From: Pararheinheimera sp966252055
GTDB lineage: Bacteria; Pseudomonadota; Gammaproteobacteria; Enterobacterales; Alteromonadaceae
Reading direction: 5' to 3'
Assembly: GCA_966252055.1 (NCBI GenBank)
Contig: CBINNO010000001.1
Location: 1 to 64,000 of the forward strand
Length of the DNA stretch: 64,000 nt
In this document: positions 26,669 through 35,582 of the stretch, piece after piece
Numbering within the stretch: the first letter of the stretch is position 1
Layout: every line of letters begins with the position of its first letter
Position numbers and translations under genes: made by a program
Notes under the pieces: generated by a model
The model's input: the letters and a program-made list of their open reading frames with translations, nothing else
Databases searched by the model: none
Told to the model about the DNA's origin: nothing

Positions 26669-26703
26669 AGACGGCGGTCCCCCTTGACCGCCGTCTTGCT
26701 TTG
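26669..26703 (+). terminator. Intrinsic terminator after the DUF885 gene
   Basis: Eleven-base-pair stem AGACGGCGGTC / GACCGCCGTCT with loop CCCCTT, then TGCTTTG. About 30 bases after the gene end. Confidence 0.7.
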
Positions 26704-26758
26704 TCGCAGGCTGATCAGCACAAAGGCCCAAGCCATTTTATCAAGCAGGAGAATTCAG

Positions 26759-27157
26759 ATGTCCGCCAATCAACAGGAATGGCTGCTGGTGCAGCAAAGT
26801 TATGATCAGATGGAGAAACACAGCCTGTGGCTGCGTGCTTTGTGCCTGACCTTGTGGCTGTGGCTGATCCAGACCGAAAGCACGCTGGTGCTGCAAGCCG
26901 GGCTGATTGGCCTGTGCTGGCTCAACGAAGCGATGTGGAAGGCGCAGCAGGACAGAGCGGCGCAGCGTTTACTGGCGCTTGAACAGGCGATGGTGCAACA
27001 ACAGGAGATTGGCTGCCAGTGGCATAGCAGCTGGCAACAACAACGCGCAGGCCTGGCACCACTGGTCGCCGGTTATCTGAAAGCCGCCCTCAAACCCACA
27101 GTCGCACTGACCTACCTGATCCTGGCTGCCGCCAGCTTGTACCGTCATTTGTTTTGA
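26759..27157 (+). CDS. Small membrane protein of unknown function
   Basis: 132 residues. Three hydrophobic stretches: SLWLRALCLTLWLWLIQT, STLVLQAGLIGLCWLNEAMW and a C-terminal VALTYLILAAASLYRHLF. Between them is a Gln/Ala-rich helix (AAQRLLALEQAMVQQQEIG) that could be a coiled coil. ATG 26759 follows AGGAGAATTC, a strong ribosome site. No family was recognised. It stands alone between the DUF885 terminator and the convergent CNNM gene. Confidence 0.75.
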   Translation: MSANQQEWLLVQQSYDQMEKHSLWLRALCLTLWLWLIQTESTLVLQAGLIGLCWLNEAMWKAQQDRAAQRLLALEQAMVQQQEIGCQWHSSWQQQRAGLAPLVAGYLKAALKPTVALTYLILAAASLYRHLF

Positions 27158-27237
27158 AGTGCATTGGCGCAGTCGCTCTGCGCCGTGGCTCTGAGACAAG
27201 ACACGGACGAAAGATAGCGGCAAGACACAGCAACAAG

Positions 27238-27264
27238 ACACAGCGGCAATTAAACGCCGCTGTG
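27238..27264. terminator. Possible bidirectional terminator hairpin between convergent genes
   Basis: CACAGCGGC, loop AATTAAAC, GCCGCTGTG, spanning the stop of the minus-strand CNNM gene and lying 80 bp after the plus-strand membrane protein gene. The tails (CTCTTT on plus) are only weakly T-rich. Confidence 0.4.
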
Positions 27265-28548
27265 CTCTTTCATCCGACTGACCAGCAACTGGTCGATTTT
27301 GTAGCTGTCGATGTCGACGACTTCGAATTTATAACCCTGATAAGTCACAGAGTCGGTTCGTTTTGGGATCTTGCGCAGCATATACATCATAAAACCGGCG
27401 ATGGTTTCGTAGTTTTGCTGATCGGGAAATTCATCGATGCCAAAAGCGCGCATTACGTCATCGAGCGGCGTCAAACCTTCTACCAGCCAGCTGTTGTCAT
27501 CGCGCTTGACGATTTGTTCTTCTTCGGAATTGACCAGCTCGCCCATCACAATGCTCATCACGTCTTTGAGCGTGATCATGCCGACCACCAGCGCGTATTC
27601 ATTGAGGATCACGGCAAAATCGATACCGCTGCTTTTAAAATGTGCCAGCGCTTCATACAGCGACAAGGTGTCGGGGATAATCAGCGGGTTATGCAGCATG
27701 CCCGATTCTTTAATCGACAACTGCTGGCCGTTTAACGTCTGAACCAGCAATTCACGCGATTCAACATACCCCACCACTTTATCCAGGCTGCCGTCGCAGA
27801 CCAGAAAACGGGCGTGCGGTGAATCAATCAGCTTTTGCCGGATGCTCTGCTCGGTTTCATCCAGCCGGAACCAGACCAGACTTTCGCGGGTGGTCATCGC
27901 CGAAGTGACAGTGCGCTGCTCCATATCAAACACGTTCTCCAGCAGCTGATGCTCTTGCTGCTGCAACACGCCGGCTTCAGCGCCTTCATCCATCATCGAA
28001 ATAATATCGTCCGGCGTAATTTGGTCTTTGCGGTGAATCGGCACATTAAACAAGCGAAACACCGCATTGGCCAACATATTGAACAGGAACACCAGCGGGC
28101 GCAGCAACACCAGCAAAGTCAGAATAGGCCGCACCACCGCGACAGCGACTCTTTCAGGTGCCAACATCGCCAGCCGCTTGGGCATCAGATCGGCAAACAG
28201 AATAAACAACGCAGTAACCAGCAACACCGACAACGCAAAGCTGACAGACTGCAGCCATTCGCCCTGATAAACCAGCCCCAGCGTTTCAGCGATATAAGGG
28301 GTAAAAGCCGCTTCACCGAGAATACCGCCGAGGATGGCCACCGCATTGAGGCCAATCTGCACTATGGTAAAAAAATTACCCGGATGCTGTTGTAACTCCA
28401 GCACCAATTGCGCTTTTTGCTCGCCATCCGCCGCCAGCTGGCGCAACCGCAGTTTGCGGGCCGCAGCCAGCGCGATTTCAGACATCGAGAAAAAAGCACT
28501 GATACTGATTAATAATCCAATCACCAGCACATGTTCAAATAACGACAT
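27250..28548 (-). CDS. CNNM/CorC-family transporter (YtfL-like)
   Basis: Inner-membrane protein of the HlyC/CorC (CNNM, UPF0053) family, linked to magnesium, cobalt or polyamine homeostasis. 432 residues. An N-terminal DUF21 domain (about 1-190) has four hydrophobic segments and the conserved SEIALAAARKLRLRQLA. A CBS pair (about 205-335: VTSAMTTRESLVWF and GMITLKDVMSIVMGEL) and a CorC_HlyC domain (about 350-430: WLVEGLTPLDDVMRAFGI) follow. Length and order fit YtfL. ATG 28548 has AAGGAAAGG upstream. Confidence 0.9.
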   Translation of the reverse strand: MSLFEHVLVIGLLISISAFFSMSEIALAAARKLRLRQLAADGEQKAQLVLELQQHPGNFFTIVQIGLNAVAILGGILGEAAFTPYIAETLGLVYQGEWLQSVSFALSVLLVTALFILFADLMPKRLAMLAPERVAVAVVRPILTLLVLLRPLVFLFNMLANAVFRLFNVPIHRKDQITPDDIISMMDEGAEAGVLQQQEHQLLENVFDMEQRTVTSAMTTRESLVWFRLDETEQSIRQKLIDSPHARFLVCDGSLDKVVGYVESRELLVQTLNGQQLSIKESGMLHNPLIIPDTLSLYEALAHFKSSGIDFAVILNEYALVVGMITLKDVMSIVMGELVNSEEEQIVKRDDNSWLVEGLTPLDDVMRAFGIDEFPDQQNYETIAGFMMYMLRKIPKRTDSVTYQGYKFEVVDIDSYKIDQLLVSRMKEHSGV

Positions 28549-28690
28549 AACCTTTCCTTATCAAGCCCCGACAGCCGATCCGCGCAGCCTGACCGTTTTA
28601 TGACAATGGCGCCATGACAATAGCACCCAAGCCTACCGACTGGCAGTATAGGCCTTAACACGTTTTATTTCAGCTGCTTAGAAAATACAA

Positions 28691-28715
28691 GGCCACAACT
28701 GTGACAGTTGTGGCC
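28691..28715 (-). terminator. Intrinsic terminator after the S9 peptidase gene
   Basis: Perfect 11-bp stem GGCCACAACTG / CAGTTGTGGCC with a 3-base loop. On the minus strand it is followed by TTGTATTTTC, about 25 bases after the stop. Confidence 0.7.
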
Positions 28716-28739
28716 TGGCAGTTCAACGATCAGGCAAGG

Positions 28740-30728
28740 TCAGATCTTCAGCTGTGAGCCCAGATACTGCTGGACCTGCCGGAAATAAGCCTGCTGATTC
28801 TGCTCGGCATAAAAACCATGTGTTTCATCATTAAACACTTGCCACTGATAAGGCTTACCGGCCTTGTCCAGCGCAGCTTTAAGCTTTTCGGCCTGCTCAA
28901 TCGGCGCCCGTTCATCGCGTTGACCGTGGATGATCAGCAAATGGGTGTTCAACTTGTCGGCATGCAGGGTTGGCGAGTATTGCGCCAACTGCGCTGCGTC
29001 GTTGCCCAGCACATCGTCAAGAAAAGCGTTGCCAAAATACAGTCGCGGAATGTCGCCTTCTTTTCTCAGCATTGGCAGGTCATAAACACCCGCCACTGCG
29101 ACGCCACACTTGTAAAGCTTCGGCGCCAGCACTGATGCCTGAACGGCCGAATAGCCGCCGAATGAAGCGCCCATAATACAGACGTTACCGGCTTTGCCAT
29201 GGCCCTGACTGATAGCCCATTGGGTGCCGTCAATAATGTCCTGCTGAATCAGCCCGCCCCACTGCCGGTAGCCGGCCTGTTGATAAGCCTGACCGTATCC
29301 GCCAGAGCCGCGGTAATTGACCTGCAGCACGTTGTAGCCTGACAACGCCAGCAGCTGCGTTTCGGCATTAAAGCCCCAGACATCCCGCACGCCATGCGGC
29401 CCGCCATGCACCAGCACCACCAAGGGCCGCGCCTCAGACTGCTGCGGTGCTTTGGTCAGATAACCATACACGTTGCCGCCATCGGTTGCCTTGAACTGGA
29501 TGGGTTCCATCGCCGCCAACGTTAAATCTTTCAGGTGTGGGGCCACATCGGTGATTTTTTTTAAGCTGACTTTCTGGTGATCATACAAATAATAAGTGCC
29601 GGGATTGACGTCCGAGCTGACAAAAACGACCCATTTCTGGCCATCCTGGGTCCGGCTGGTGATTTCTACTTTTTCGCCGGGAAAACTGGCCAATAAGTCT
29701 TTGAAGATCTTCGCTTCGTCATATTCGCCCGTCAGCAGAATATAAGCCGGTTTGCCATCATCCACCCGAATGCCATACACAGCACGGCCGTCGGCGGTCT
29801 GGATGGTCGTGGTGACGTCCACTTTGGCGTCAGTATAAATTTCCTCCGACTTACCGCTGGTCAGATCCAGTTTGTGCACGCCGGTCAGGGATGTGCCGCG
29901 GTTATCCAGCGCCAGCAAAGATTTGTTATCAGCGCTGACAGCTATCGGTGTAAAGGTGTTGCCAAAACCAGTCGCCGGCAATGCCGACCAGTCACTGCTT
30001 TTGCTGTCAGCCGAGCGGACAAAAACTTCCCGTTCATTTCTGCTGTTCTGGCCGGCGGCCACACGCGGCCTGCCATCAGGTGCCGGCACCACATCTGCCA
30101 GTGGCGTCGGCAAACGACCACGGCTTTGTGTGCGGCCCGAGTAGATATCCATTGCCAGCACTTCCGGGAAACTTTCGCCATCTTTGGTCATCGGGGTTGA
30201 AGTGATCAGAATGCGATTATTCTCGTCTGGGACCACATCGACAAAATCAGCCCAGGCCTGGCGCGCTTCACGTTTTTTAAAATTTGACCCTACTTGCTGC
30301 TCGGCGGCGCGGTAACCGAATAACAAACCTCTTTTGCTGCCATTGATATTGACGCCATACAGTTCACCGTAATATTTCGGCTCCTTTTCCCACAAGGTGC
30401 TTTCAGTCAGTTTAAAAATAACCCTCTCGTTACTCACCCAATGATATTCACCGACCCGGCTGCGGCCTCCCATTCGCACTGAATTAAGCATTTTCAAAGT
30501 GGCGCTGTCGAAAAATACTAAGGCGTTGCTGTCTTCGACAATCACTTTGGCTGCCAGATGTTGACCATCCGGCGAAATCTTAAAATCAAACATGGCCGGA
30601 TCTTTGCCAAGCAACGCCGGCAAATCGGCATTGGCCTGACTGGCGCCGCTGCAAAGTGCAGCAAGCAGCAATACGACAGGGCGCAGACGCAATTGCGTGT
30701 ACGCAGAGACAAACAAAGGGGCTGACAT
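28740..30728 (-). CDS. S9-family prolyl oligopeptidase-like serine peptidase, secreted
   Basis: Hydrolyses peptides, probably in the periplasm. 662 residues from ATG 30728 (AAGGACTTGAAG upstream); the frame runs on upstream without support. A signal peptide (about 1-37, ending SGASQANA) precedes a beta-propeller region (about 40-400) and an alpha/beta hydrolase domain. Catalytic Ser lies in MGASFGGYSAVQ, Asp in HGQRDERAP, His in NDETHGFY, all in the expected order. Also LVVLVHGGPHGVRD, typical of acylaminoacyl-peptidases. No partner genes nearby. Confidence 0.93.
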   Translation of the reverse strand: MSAPLFVSAYTQLRLRPVVLLLAALCSGASQANADLPALLGKDPAMFDFKISPDGQHLAAKVIVEDSNALVFFDSATLKMLNSVRMGGRSRVGEYHWVSNERVIFKLTESTLWEKEPKYYGELYGVNINGSKRGLLFGYRAAEQQVGSNFKKREARQAWADFVDVVPDENNRILITSTPMTKDGESFPEVLAMDIYSGRTQSRGRLPTPLADVVPAPDGRPRVAAGQNSRNEREVFVRSADSKSSDWSALPATGFGNTFTPIAVSADNKSLLALDNRGTSLTGVHKLDLTSGKSEEIYTDAKVDVTTTIQTADGRAVYGIRVDDGKPAYILLTGEYDEAKIFKDLLASFPGEKVEITSRTQDGQKWVVFVSSDVNPGTYYLYDHQKVSLKKITDVAPHLKDLTLAAMEPIQFKATDGGNVYGYLTKAPQQSEARPLVVLVHGGPHGVRDVWGFNAETQLLALSGYNVLQVNYRGSGGYGQAYQQAGYRQWGGLIQQDIIDGTQWAISQGHGKAGNVCIMGASFGGYSAVQASVLAPKLYKCGVAVAGVYDLPMLRKEGDIPRLYFGNAFLDDVLGNDAAQLAQYSPTLHADKLNTHLLIIHGQRDERAPIEQAEKLKAALDKAGKPYQWQVFNDETHGFYAEQNQQAYFRQVQQYLGSQLKI

Positions 30729-30825
30729 CTTCAAGTCCTTTTGGTTAATTGTTAACAAAAAAGTGTAATTAAGCGGGGTAAAGTAACAAAAATTCCGATT
30801 CCATACCAGTTTTTGTCTCCAGTGT

Positions 30826-31572
30826 TCAGCGGTTGCCAAACAGCTCACGTGCCAGCTGGTAAATCCACAAAGCCAGCGCCGGGTCGTATCTTTCACCTTC
30901 ATCGCGCATAAAAGCATGTTCGGCGTTCACTTCGTGCCAGTGGTAATGCACACCGGCGTCGTCCAGCTGCTGCTGCAACTGGCGCCGGCCTGCCAGAGGC
31001 ACATGCGGGTCCTGCCGGCCAAAGACAAACACCAGTTCGGCCTGGCTTTCGCCAATCCGTGCCATGGTTTGTGCTGCCGCGCCGCCCTCGCCTGTTGGCA
31101 GGGTGTTGCTATGTAAATCGGTTGGATAGAGACAAAGTGCGGCGCTCACTTGGGGTTGCAATGCTGCGCGCAGCGCCAGATGCCCGCCGATACAAACGCC
31201 CATAGCGCCAACCTGACCATTCCAGTCCGGCCGGCTTTGCAGGTAGCTCAGCATCGCTGTGTTGTCGCTGTCATAGTGGGGTAAGGGTTTAGTCCATTTG
31301 TCCTGATTGCCTTTGTCTTTGCCGGCATCATCGTACGCCAGCACAGTGCCGGGGCTATTTAATTCATGAAAAATTTCCGGCACCAGCACCAGCAGTCCCT
31401 GCCCGGCCAGCATGGTCGCCATCCGGGCGATGGGCGCGGTGATCTGAAAAATCTCCGAATACAACAACAAGGCCGGCCAGCGGTGGTTGGCAGCTTTAGG
31501 TTGATAAATTGCCACCTGCATCAGGCCGGTGGGTGTGGTTAGACTGATTTGACTGGACTGAACCTGCATCAT
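30826..31572 (-). CDS. Dienelactone hydrolase-family protein
   Basis: Cytosolic alpha/beta hydrolase of 248 residues. MMQVQSSQISLTTPTGLMQVAIYQP begins the family fold. The nucleophile is a Cys in GAMGVCIGGHLALR, Asp lies in VFGRQDPHVPL and His in NAEHAFMRDEG, the DLH triad. The start ATG 31572 (second ATG directly after) follows CCGGAG; the frame extends 92 codons upstream but without a ribosome site. The natural substrate is unknown. 169 bp separate it from the kinase gene upstream, and it is read in the same direction. Confidence 0.9.
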   Translation of the reverse strand: MMQVQSSQISLTTPTGLMQVAIYQPKAANHRWPALLLYSEIFQITAPIARMATMLAGQGLLVLVPEIFHELNSPGTVLAYDDAGKDKGNQDKWTKPLPHYDSDNTAMLSYLQSRPDWNGQVGAMGVCIGGHLALRAALQPQVSAALCLYPTDLHSNTLPTGEGGAAAQTMARIGESQAELVFVFGRQDPHVPLAGRRQLQQQLDDAGVHYHWHEVNAEHAFMRDEGERYDPALALWIYQLARELFGNR

Positions 31573-31741
31573 GAGCTCCGGGGGATTGATCCGATTTGGC
31601 CGGCTTGGCTGAACTTTTTTGACTGAACATGAAAAAGCGGCAGTCTGCCCGAGCCGGCGGCTGTCGGCAATGCTGAAAGCCGCCGAAGCGCCCGACAGCC
31701 CGCCGCCAGTGGTAGTGACAGGCCACATCATGGGCATGCAC

Positions 31742-33064
31742 TCAGGCCAGCGCTGAAGCCTGCTGCGCGACAAAACTAAGCCGCACCAACAAGCCGCCCG
31801 GCTGATTGACCAGCTGCAGGCTGCCACCGTGGGATTCCATAATGTCACGGCACAACGTCAGACCAATGCCGGAGCCTTGTGCTTTGGTGGTATAAAACGG
31901 CACCAGCGCATGTTGCAGCACTTCGTCGGGCAGGCCACCCCCATCATCTTGCAGCTCCAGCACCAGCTGCGCCGGGCTTTCGAGGATCCGAAGCACAGTC
32001 CCCGCGCTGGACGCGCCGGCTTCTTTGGCGTTTTTCAGTAAATTAACCAGCAGCTGCATCAGCTGACTCTGGTCTGCCAGCCAGCATCGCCCCGGCAATT
32101 CACCTTCCAGTTCAAACTCATATTGATTTTGCAGCGCGTTCAAAAGTGCTGCCCACTGCACGGGCGCCAGCACCGGCGGCGGCAGTTTGGCGAAGGTCAG
32201 ATAACCCTGCAAAAAGCTGTTCAGTTCGCGGCAACGCTCGCCAATATGCAGGAAAATCTCGGCAAGCTTAGCCGGGTCCGGCGTGCCCTGCTGTAACAGC
32301 CGGTTGCCGGAAAACGCCAGCGACGACATCGGCGCCAGACTGTTATTCAGTTCGTGGCCAATGACCCGGATCAGTTTTTTCCAGGCTTTGATCTCTTCCT
32401 GCTTAAATTCGCGTGTCATCGGTTTGAGCAAATACAGCCAGTGCTGGCGCTGGTTGAGCCGAAACGGGCTGACCGACAAATGCCAGATGCCGTCATCATC
32501 CCCCAGGTGCATCAGGCCTTGTTGCTGCGCCAGACAAGCCGCCAGCACTTGCGGCACAGGCGCCAGTACTTCGCTGAGCAGTTTGCCGTCAAACTTACGC
32601 CCGCCGCTGAGCAGCTGACGCGCCGCCGGATTGGACAGCAGCACCCGGCCCTGTTCATCGGTCAGCACCAAAGCACTGGGACTGCTTTGCAGCACGGTAT
32701 CAAGCAACAGTTCACGCTGATATAAAGTGGCGCGCTGACGGGCCAGGTCGCCAGCCATTGCATCAAGCGAACCAGCTAAAGGCCTGAGTAATGACAGCAC
32801 TTCGCGGTTGGCCGCCAGATTAAAACTCTGGTCGCGCAAGCTGTCGGCCTGCAGATTCAGCGCCATCACTTCGTTGGCCAACTGCCTGCAAAAACGTTGC
32901 ACCAGCAGCCACAACAGCCCAGCCAGTGCGCCAAGCGCCAGCCAGTGCAGCGGGTCCCGTACGCCTGCCAGCGCACAGACGGCCAGCAAAGCCAGCAATG
33001 CCGCGCCGCACAGCCAAGGCAGCGCGTTCAGATGAAGCCGGAGGTCAAAGCGCGGCGATGCCAT
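31742..33064 (-). CDS. NtrY-like sensor histidine kinase
   Basis: Membrane kinase paired with the NtrC-type regulator before it. 440 residues. Two hydrophobic segments (about 16-34 and 40-57), a PAS domain (about 120-215, ALVLTDEQGRVLLSNPAARQLL), then HisKA with IGHELNNSLAPM (His237), N box LLKNAKEAG, G boxes DDGGGLPD and GSGIGLTLCRDIMESHGG. ATG 33064 has GGAG upstream and overlaps the regulator gene by 20 bp. Last gene of the efflux operon; probably senses a membrane or cell-wall stress, which is inference from the neighbours. Confidence 0.92.
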   Translation of the reverse strand: MASPRFDLRLHLNALPWLCGAALLALLAVCALAGVRDPLHWLALGALAGLLWLLVQRFCRQLANEVMALNLQADSLRDQSFNLAANREVLSLLRPLAGSLDAMAGDLARQRATLYQRELLLDTVLQSSPSALVLTDEQGRVLLSNPAARQLLSGGRKFDGKLLSEVLAPVPQVLAACLAQQQGLMHLGDDDGIWHLSVSPFRLNQRQHWLYLLKPMTREFKQEEIKAWKKLIRVIGHELNNSLAPMSSLAFSGNRLLQQGTPDPAKLAEIFLHIGERCRELNSFLQGYLTFAKLPPPVLAPVQWAALLNALQNQYEFELEGELPGRCWLADQSQLMQLLVNLLKNAKEAGASSAGTVLRILESPAQLVLELQDDGGGLPDEVLQHALVPFYTTKAQGSGIGLTLCRDIMESHGGSLQLVNQPGGLLVRLSFVAQQASALA

Positions 33065-34379
33065 AAAACTCCATCCGCCGGTACAGCGCCTGTCGGGTGA
33101 TGCCGAGCGATTTGGCGGCGCGCGACACCACGCCCTGATGCTCAGCCAGCGCGCGCTCTATCTGCGTTTTGTCGATGTCATCCAGCGCCCGGCTTTTCGC
33201 CGCGCCGTCGTCGGCCAGGCCTAAATCGGCCGGTTCAATCTGCGTGCCGGCGCACAGCAAAGCGGCGCGCTGACAGACGTTTTGCAGCTCGCGTACATTG
33301 CCCGGCCAGCCATAAGAAAGCAGCTGCTGTTCGCTCGCACGGCTCAGGCTTTTGCCGCCAGAGAGGAAGTGGCGCGCCAGCGGCAAAATATCGTCGCTGC
33401 GCTCGCGTAGCGGCGGTACCGCCAGCTGCACCACATTAATGCGGTAAAACAAATCCTGCCGAAATTGCCCAAGCGCAATAGCGCGGTTTAAATCGGCGTT
33501 GGTGGCCGACACCAGCCGAACATCCACTTTGCGGGTCTGACTGGAGCCTAAGCGCTCAAACTCGCCGGTTTGCAGCACCCGCAAAAGCTTCATCTGGCCG
33601 GCCAGCGACAGGTTGCCAATTTCATCGAGAAACAGCGTGCCGCCGTCAGCCGCCTCAAAGCGGCCAATGCGGGCTTTGCCAAGGCCGGTGTAAGCACCTG
33701 CTTCGGCGCCAAACAGCTCGGCTTCCATCAAATCGGCCGGCAGCGCGCCCATATTGACCTTCACCAGCGGCTTGCCGGCTCGTGGCGAGTTGGCATGTAG
33801 TACCTGAGCAATGCCCTCTTTACCGCTGCCATTTTCGCCGGTAACGAGCACCGCCGCCTGTGACGGCGCCAGTTGGAGCGTCATCTGCAACAGTTTTTCC
33901 ATGGCGGTGCTGGCGAACACCAGGCCGCACAGGTCGCGGTTGACAAAACTTTGCAGCCGTTCCTGCTGTTTACGTTCAGTCTCGCGCTGCTTATCTTCCA
34001 GTTTTTTCAGCTTCAGGGCGTTGTGCACCGTCGTCAGTAAACGCTGGTCGTCCCAGGGTTTGGCGATGTAATCACAGGCGCCGGCTTTGACCAGCTCAAC
34101 CACCATGTCGAGCGAAGTCCAGGCCGTCATCAGCAGCACCGGCAACGCCGGGTACTGTTCGCGCAGCTGATAAAACAGATTTTTGCCCTGCTGACCGGTC
34201 ATCTCGCCTTTAGCGAAATTCATGTCCTGCAGCACCAGGTCAAAGTTCTCCTGGGCCAGCAAAGGCCAGGCGGCGGCTGGGGACGTGGCGGTCCAGACCG
34301 CATAGCCCTCCAGCCCAAACAGGGTCAGCAAGGCGGTCAGCACCGCCTCGTTGTCATCAATTACCAGGATCTTTGCCAT
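33045..34379 (-). CDS. NtrC-family sigma-54 response regulator with GAYTGL loop
   Basis: Enhancer-binding activator. 444 residues: REC domain (1-125, acidic pair D8-D9, phospho-acceptor D52, KPWD), AAA+ domain (about 150-370, Walker A GENGSGKE 181-188, Walker B GGTLFLDEIGN) and a Fis-type helix-turn-helix (VVSRAAKSLGITRQALYRRMEF). The sigma-54 contact loop, normally GAFTGA, reads GAYTGL (228-233). F to Y is common and tolerated, the terminal Leu is unusual. It stands between the permease genes and the kinase, and the operon begins with a sigma-54 promoter and palindromic upstream sites, so autoactivation is the likely logic. Confidence 0.92.
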   Translation of the reverse strand: MAKILVIDDNEAVLTALLTLFGLEGYAVWTATSPAAAWPLLAQENFDLVLQDMNFAKGEMTGQQGKNLFYQLREQYPALPVLLMTAWTSLDMVVELVKAGACDYIAKPWDDQRLLTTVHNALKLKKLEDKQRETERKQQERLQSFVNRDLCGLVFASTAMEKLLQMTLQLAPSQAAVLVTGENGSGKEGIAQVLHANSPRAGKPLVKVNMGALPADLMEAELFGAEAGAYTGLGKARIGRFEAADGGTLFLDEIGNLSLAGQMKLLRVLQTGEFERLGSSQTRKVDVRLVSATNADLNRAIALGQFRQDLFYRINVVQLAVPPLRERSDDILPLARHFLSGGKSLSRASEQQLLSYGWPGNVRELQNVCQRAALLCAGTQIEPADLGLADDGAAKSRALDDIDKTQIERALAEHQGVVSRAAKSLGITRQALYRRMEFYGIAAL

Positions 34380-34382
34380 AAA

Positions 34383-35579
34383 TTACAGAGTCTTAGTCGC
34401 TGTGGCCGGTGAAACGGCAGTTGCAATTCTGGCAGGATACCATGTTGCCAGCGTGACACACAGCATCAACATCCCAATGGCCGCCAGCGGTAACCAGACC
34501 GGTAAGGCGCCGATACTGATCACCTGCGCCAGTGCCTGATTGAGCAGCCAGGCGCCCGCCAGACCAACCGCAGCACCGATCGCCGTGGTACACCAGTTCT
34601 CGGTCAGCATTTCCAGCAACACCCCTTGTTTGCTGGCGCCAAGCGCGCGTTTGATGCCAATTTCCTGCTGGCGTTTGAGCGCATTAAAGTGGGCATTGCT
34701 GTAACTGGAAATCATCGACACCAGCAGCATCAGGCCTGTTAACACCGCCAGCAGGCTGGCCAGGCCGAATTCGTTGCGAAACAGCCGCTGCAGCTGATCT
34801 TCCATCGTCCGCACCGCAAAGACTTCAATATTCGGGTCGACCTTTTTTAACAAGTCCGGCAGTTGGCTGCGGACCGCATCCGCTTTACCCGGTTCCACCC
34901 GCAAAATCAGGCCATAACCCCAGGCCACACCATAAATTTGCGCGATCTGGATACGGTTATACATCACCCGCTCGGCGCTGCGCTGACCGTAAAAATCTTC
35001 GACTACCGCCGCAACCGGGCCACTGTTGGTCTGCTGACCAATGGCAGATTTTCCGGGAAATACCCGCTCGGCCAGACTCTTGGTCAGGATCACCGGGATT
35101 GTCGATTCACCATCCCAGCTTTGCTCCGTCTGGGGGATCTCCCCTTCCAGCACTTTCAGCTGTAACACCTGAAAAAAATCCGGCGATACAGTGTATTGCG
35201 GCACATTCTGCACATTGCTGCGGTCGCGGTCAGTCTCGTCGTTGACGTTGCCGTTTGAACCGCCTTCAAGCAGCGGTGACTGGTTGGTGTGCGAGACGGC
35301 CACCACGCCGGGCATTTGCCGCACGGCCGCCAGCTGGCGCTCCAGCAAATCGGCAAAAGCCGGATACTGCTGTAAGTTTTTGCTGGTCGGTTTAAGCGAC
35401 ACATAAACAATATTGTCCAGGTCCAGCCCGGTGGGTTGGCGCAGCTGCTGCCAGGTTTGCAGCGCCAGTAAACTGCTGTTCGACAGCAGCGCCAGGGTCA
35501 GCGCTAACTGAATTAACAACAGACTGGTGACCACTTTGCGGCGCAGCAGCGATTTCAAAATTAAATGCAGCGAAATCAT
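34383..35579 (-). CDS. MacB-like ABC transporter permease (second)
   Basis: 398 residues. One N-terminal transmembrane helix (about 13-33), a large periplasmic MacB_PCD-type domain (about 40-270, with GVVAVSHTNQSPLLEGG and VILTKSLAERVFPGKSAIGQ) and three C-terminal helices with the FtsX fold (LIGxxSSYSNAHFNALKRQQEIGIKRALGASK). Type VII ABC transporters use this fold to power export from the periplasm. ATG 35579 follows AAGGAATAA, three bases after the preceding permease stop. Confidence 0.9.
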   Translation of the reverse strand: MISLHLILKSLLRRKVVTSLLLIQLALTLALLSNSSLLALQTWQQLRQPTGLDLDNIVYVSLKPTSKNLQQYPAFADLLERQLAAVRQMPGVVAVSHTNQSPLLEGGSNGNVNDETDRDRSNVQNVPQYTVSPDFFQVLQLKVLEGEIPQTEQSWDGESTIPVILTKSLAERVFPGKSAIGQQTNSGPVAAVVEDFYGQRSAERVMYNRIQIAQIYGVAWGYGLILRVEPGKADAVRSQLPDLLKKVDPNIEVFAVRTMEDQLQRLFRNEFGLASLLAVLTGLMLLVSMISSYSNAHFNALKRQQEIGIKRALGASKQGVLLEMLTENWCTTAIGAAVGLAGAWLLNQALAQVISIGALPVWLPLAAIGMLMLCVTLATWYPARIATAVSPATATKTL

Positions 35580-35582
35580 GAG

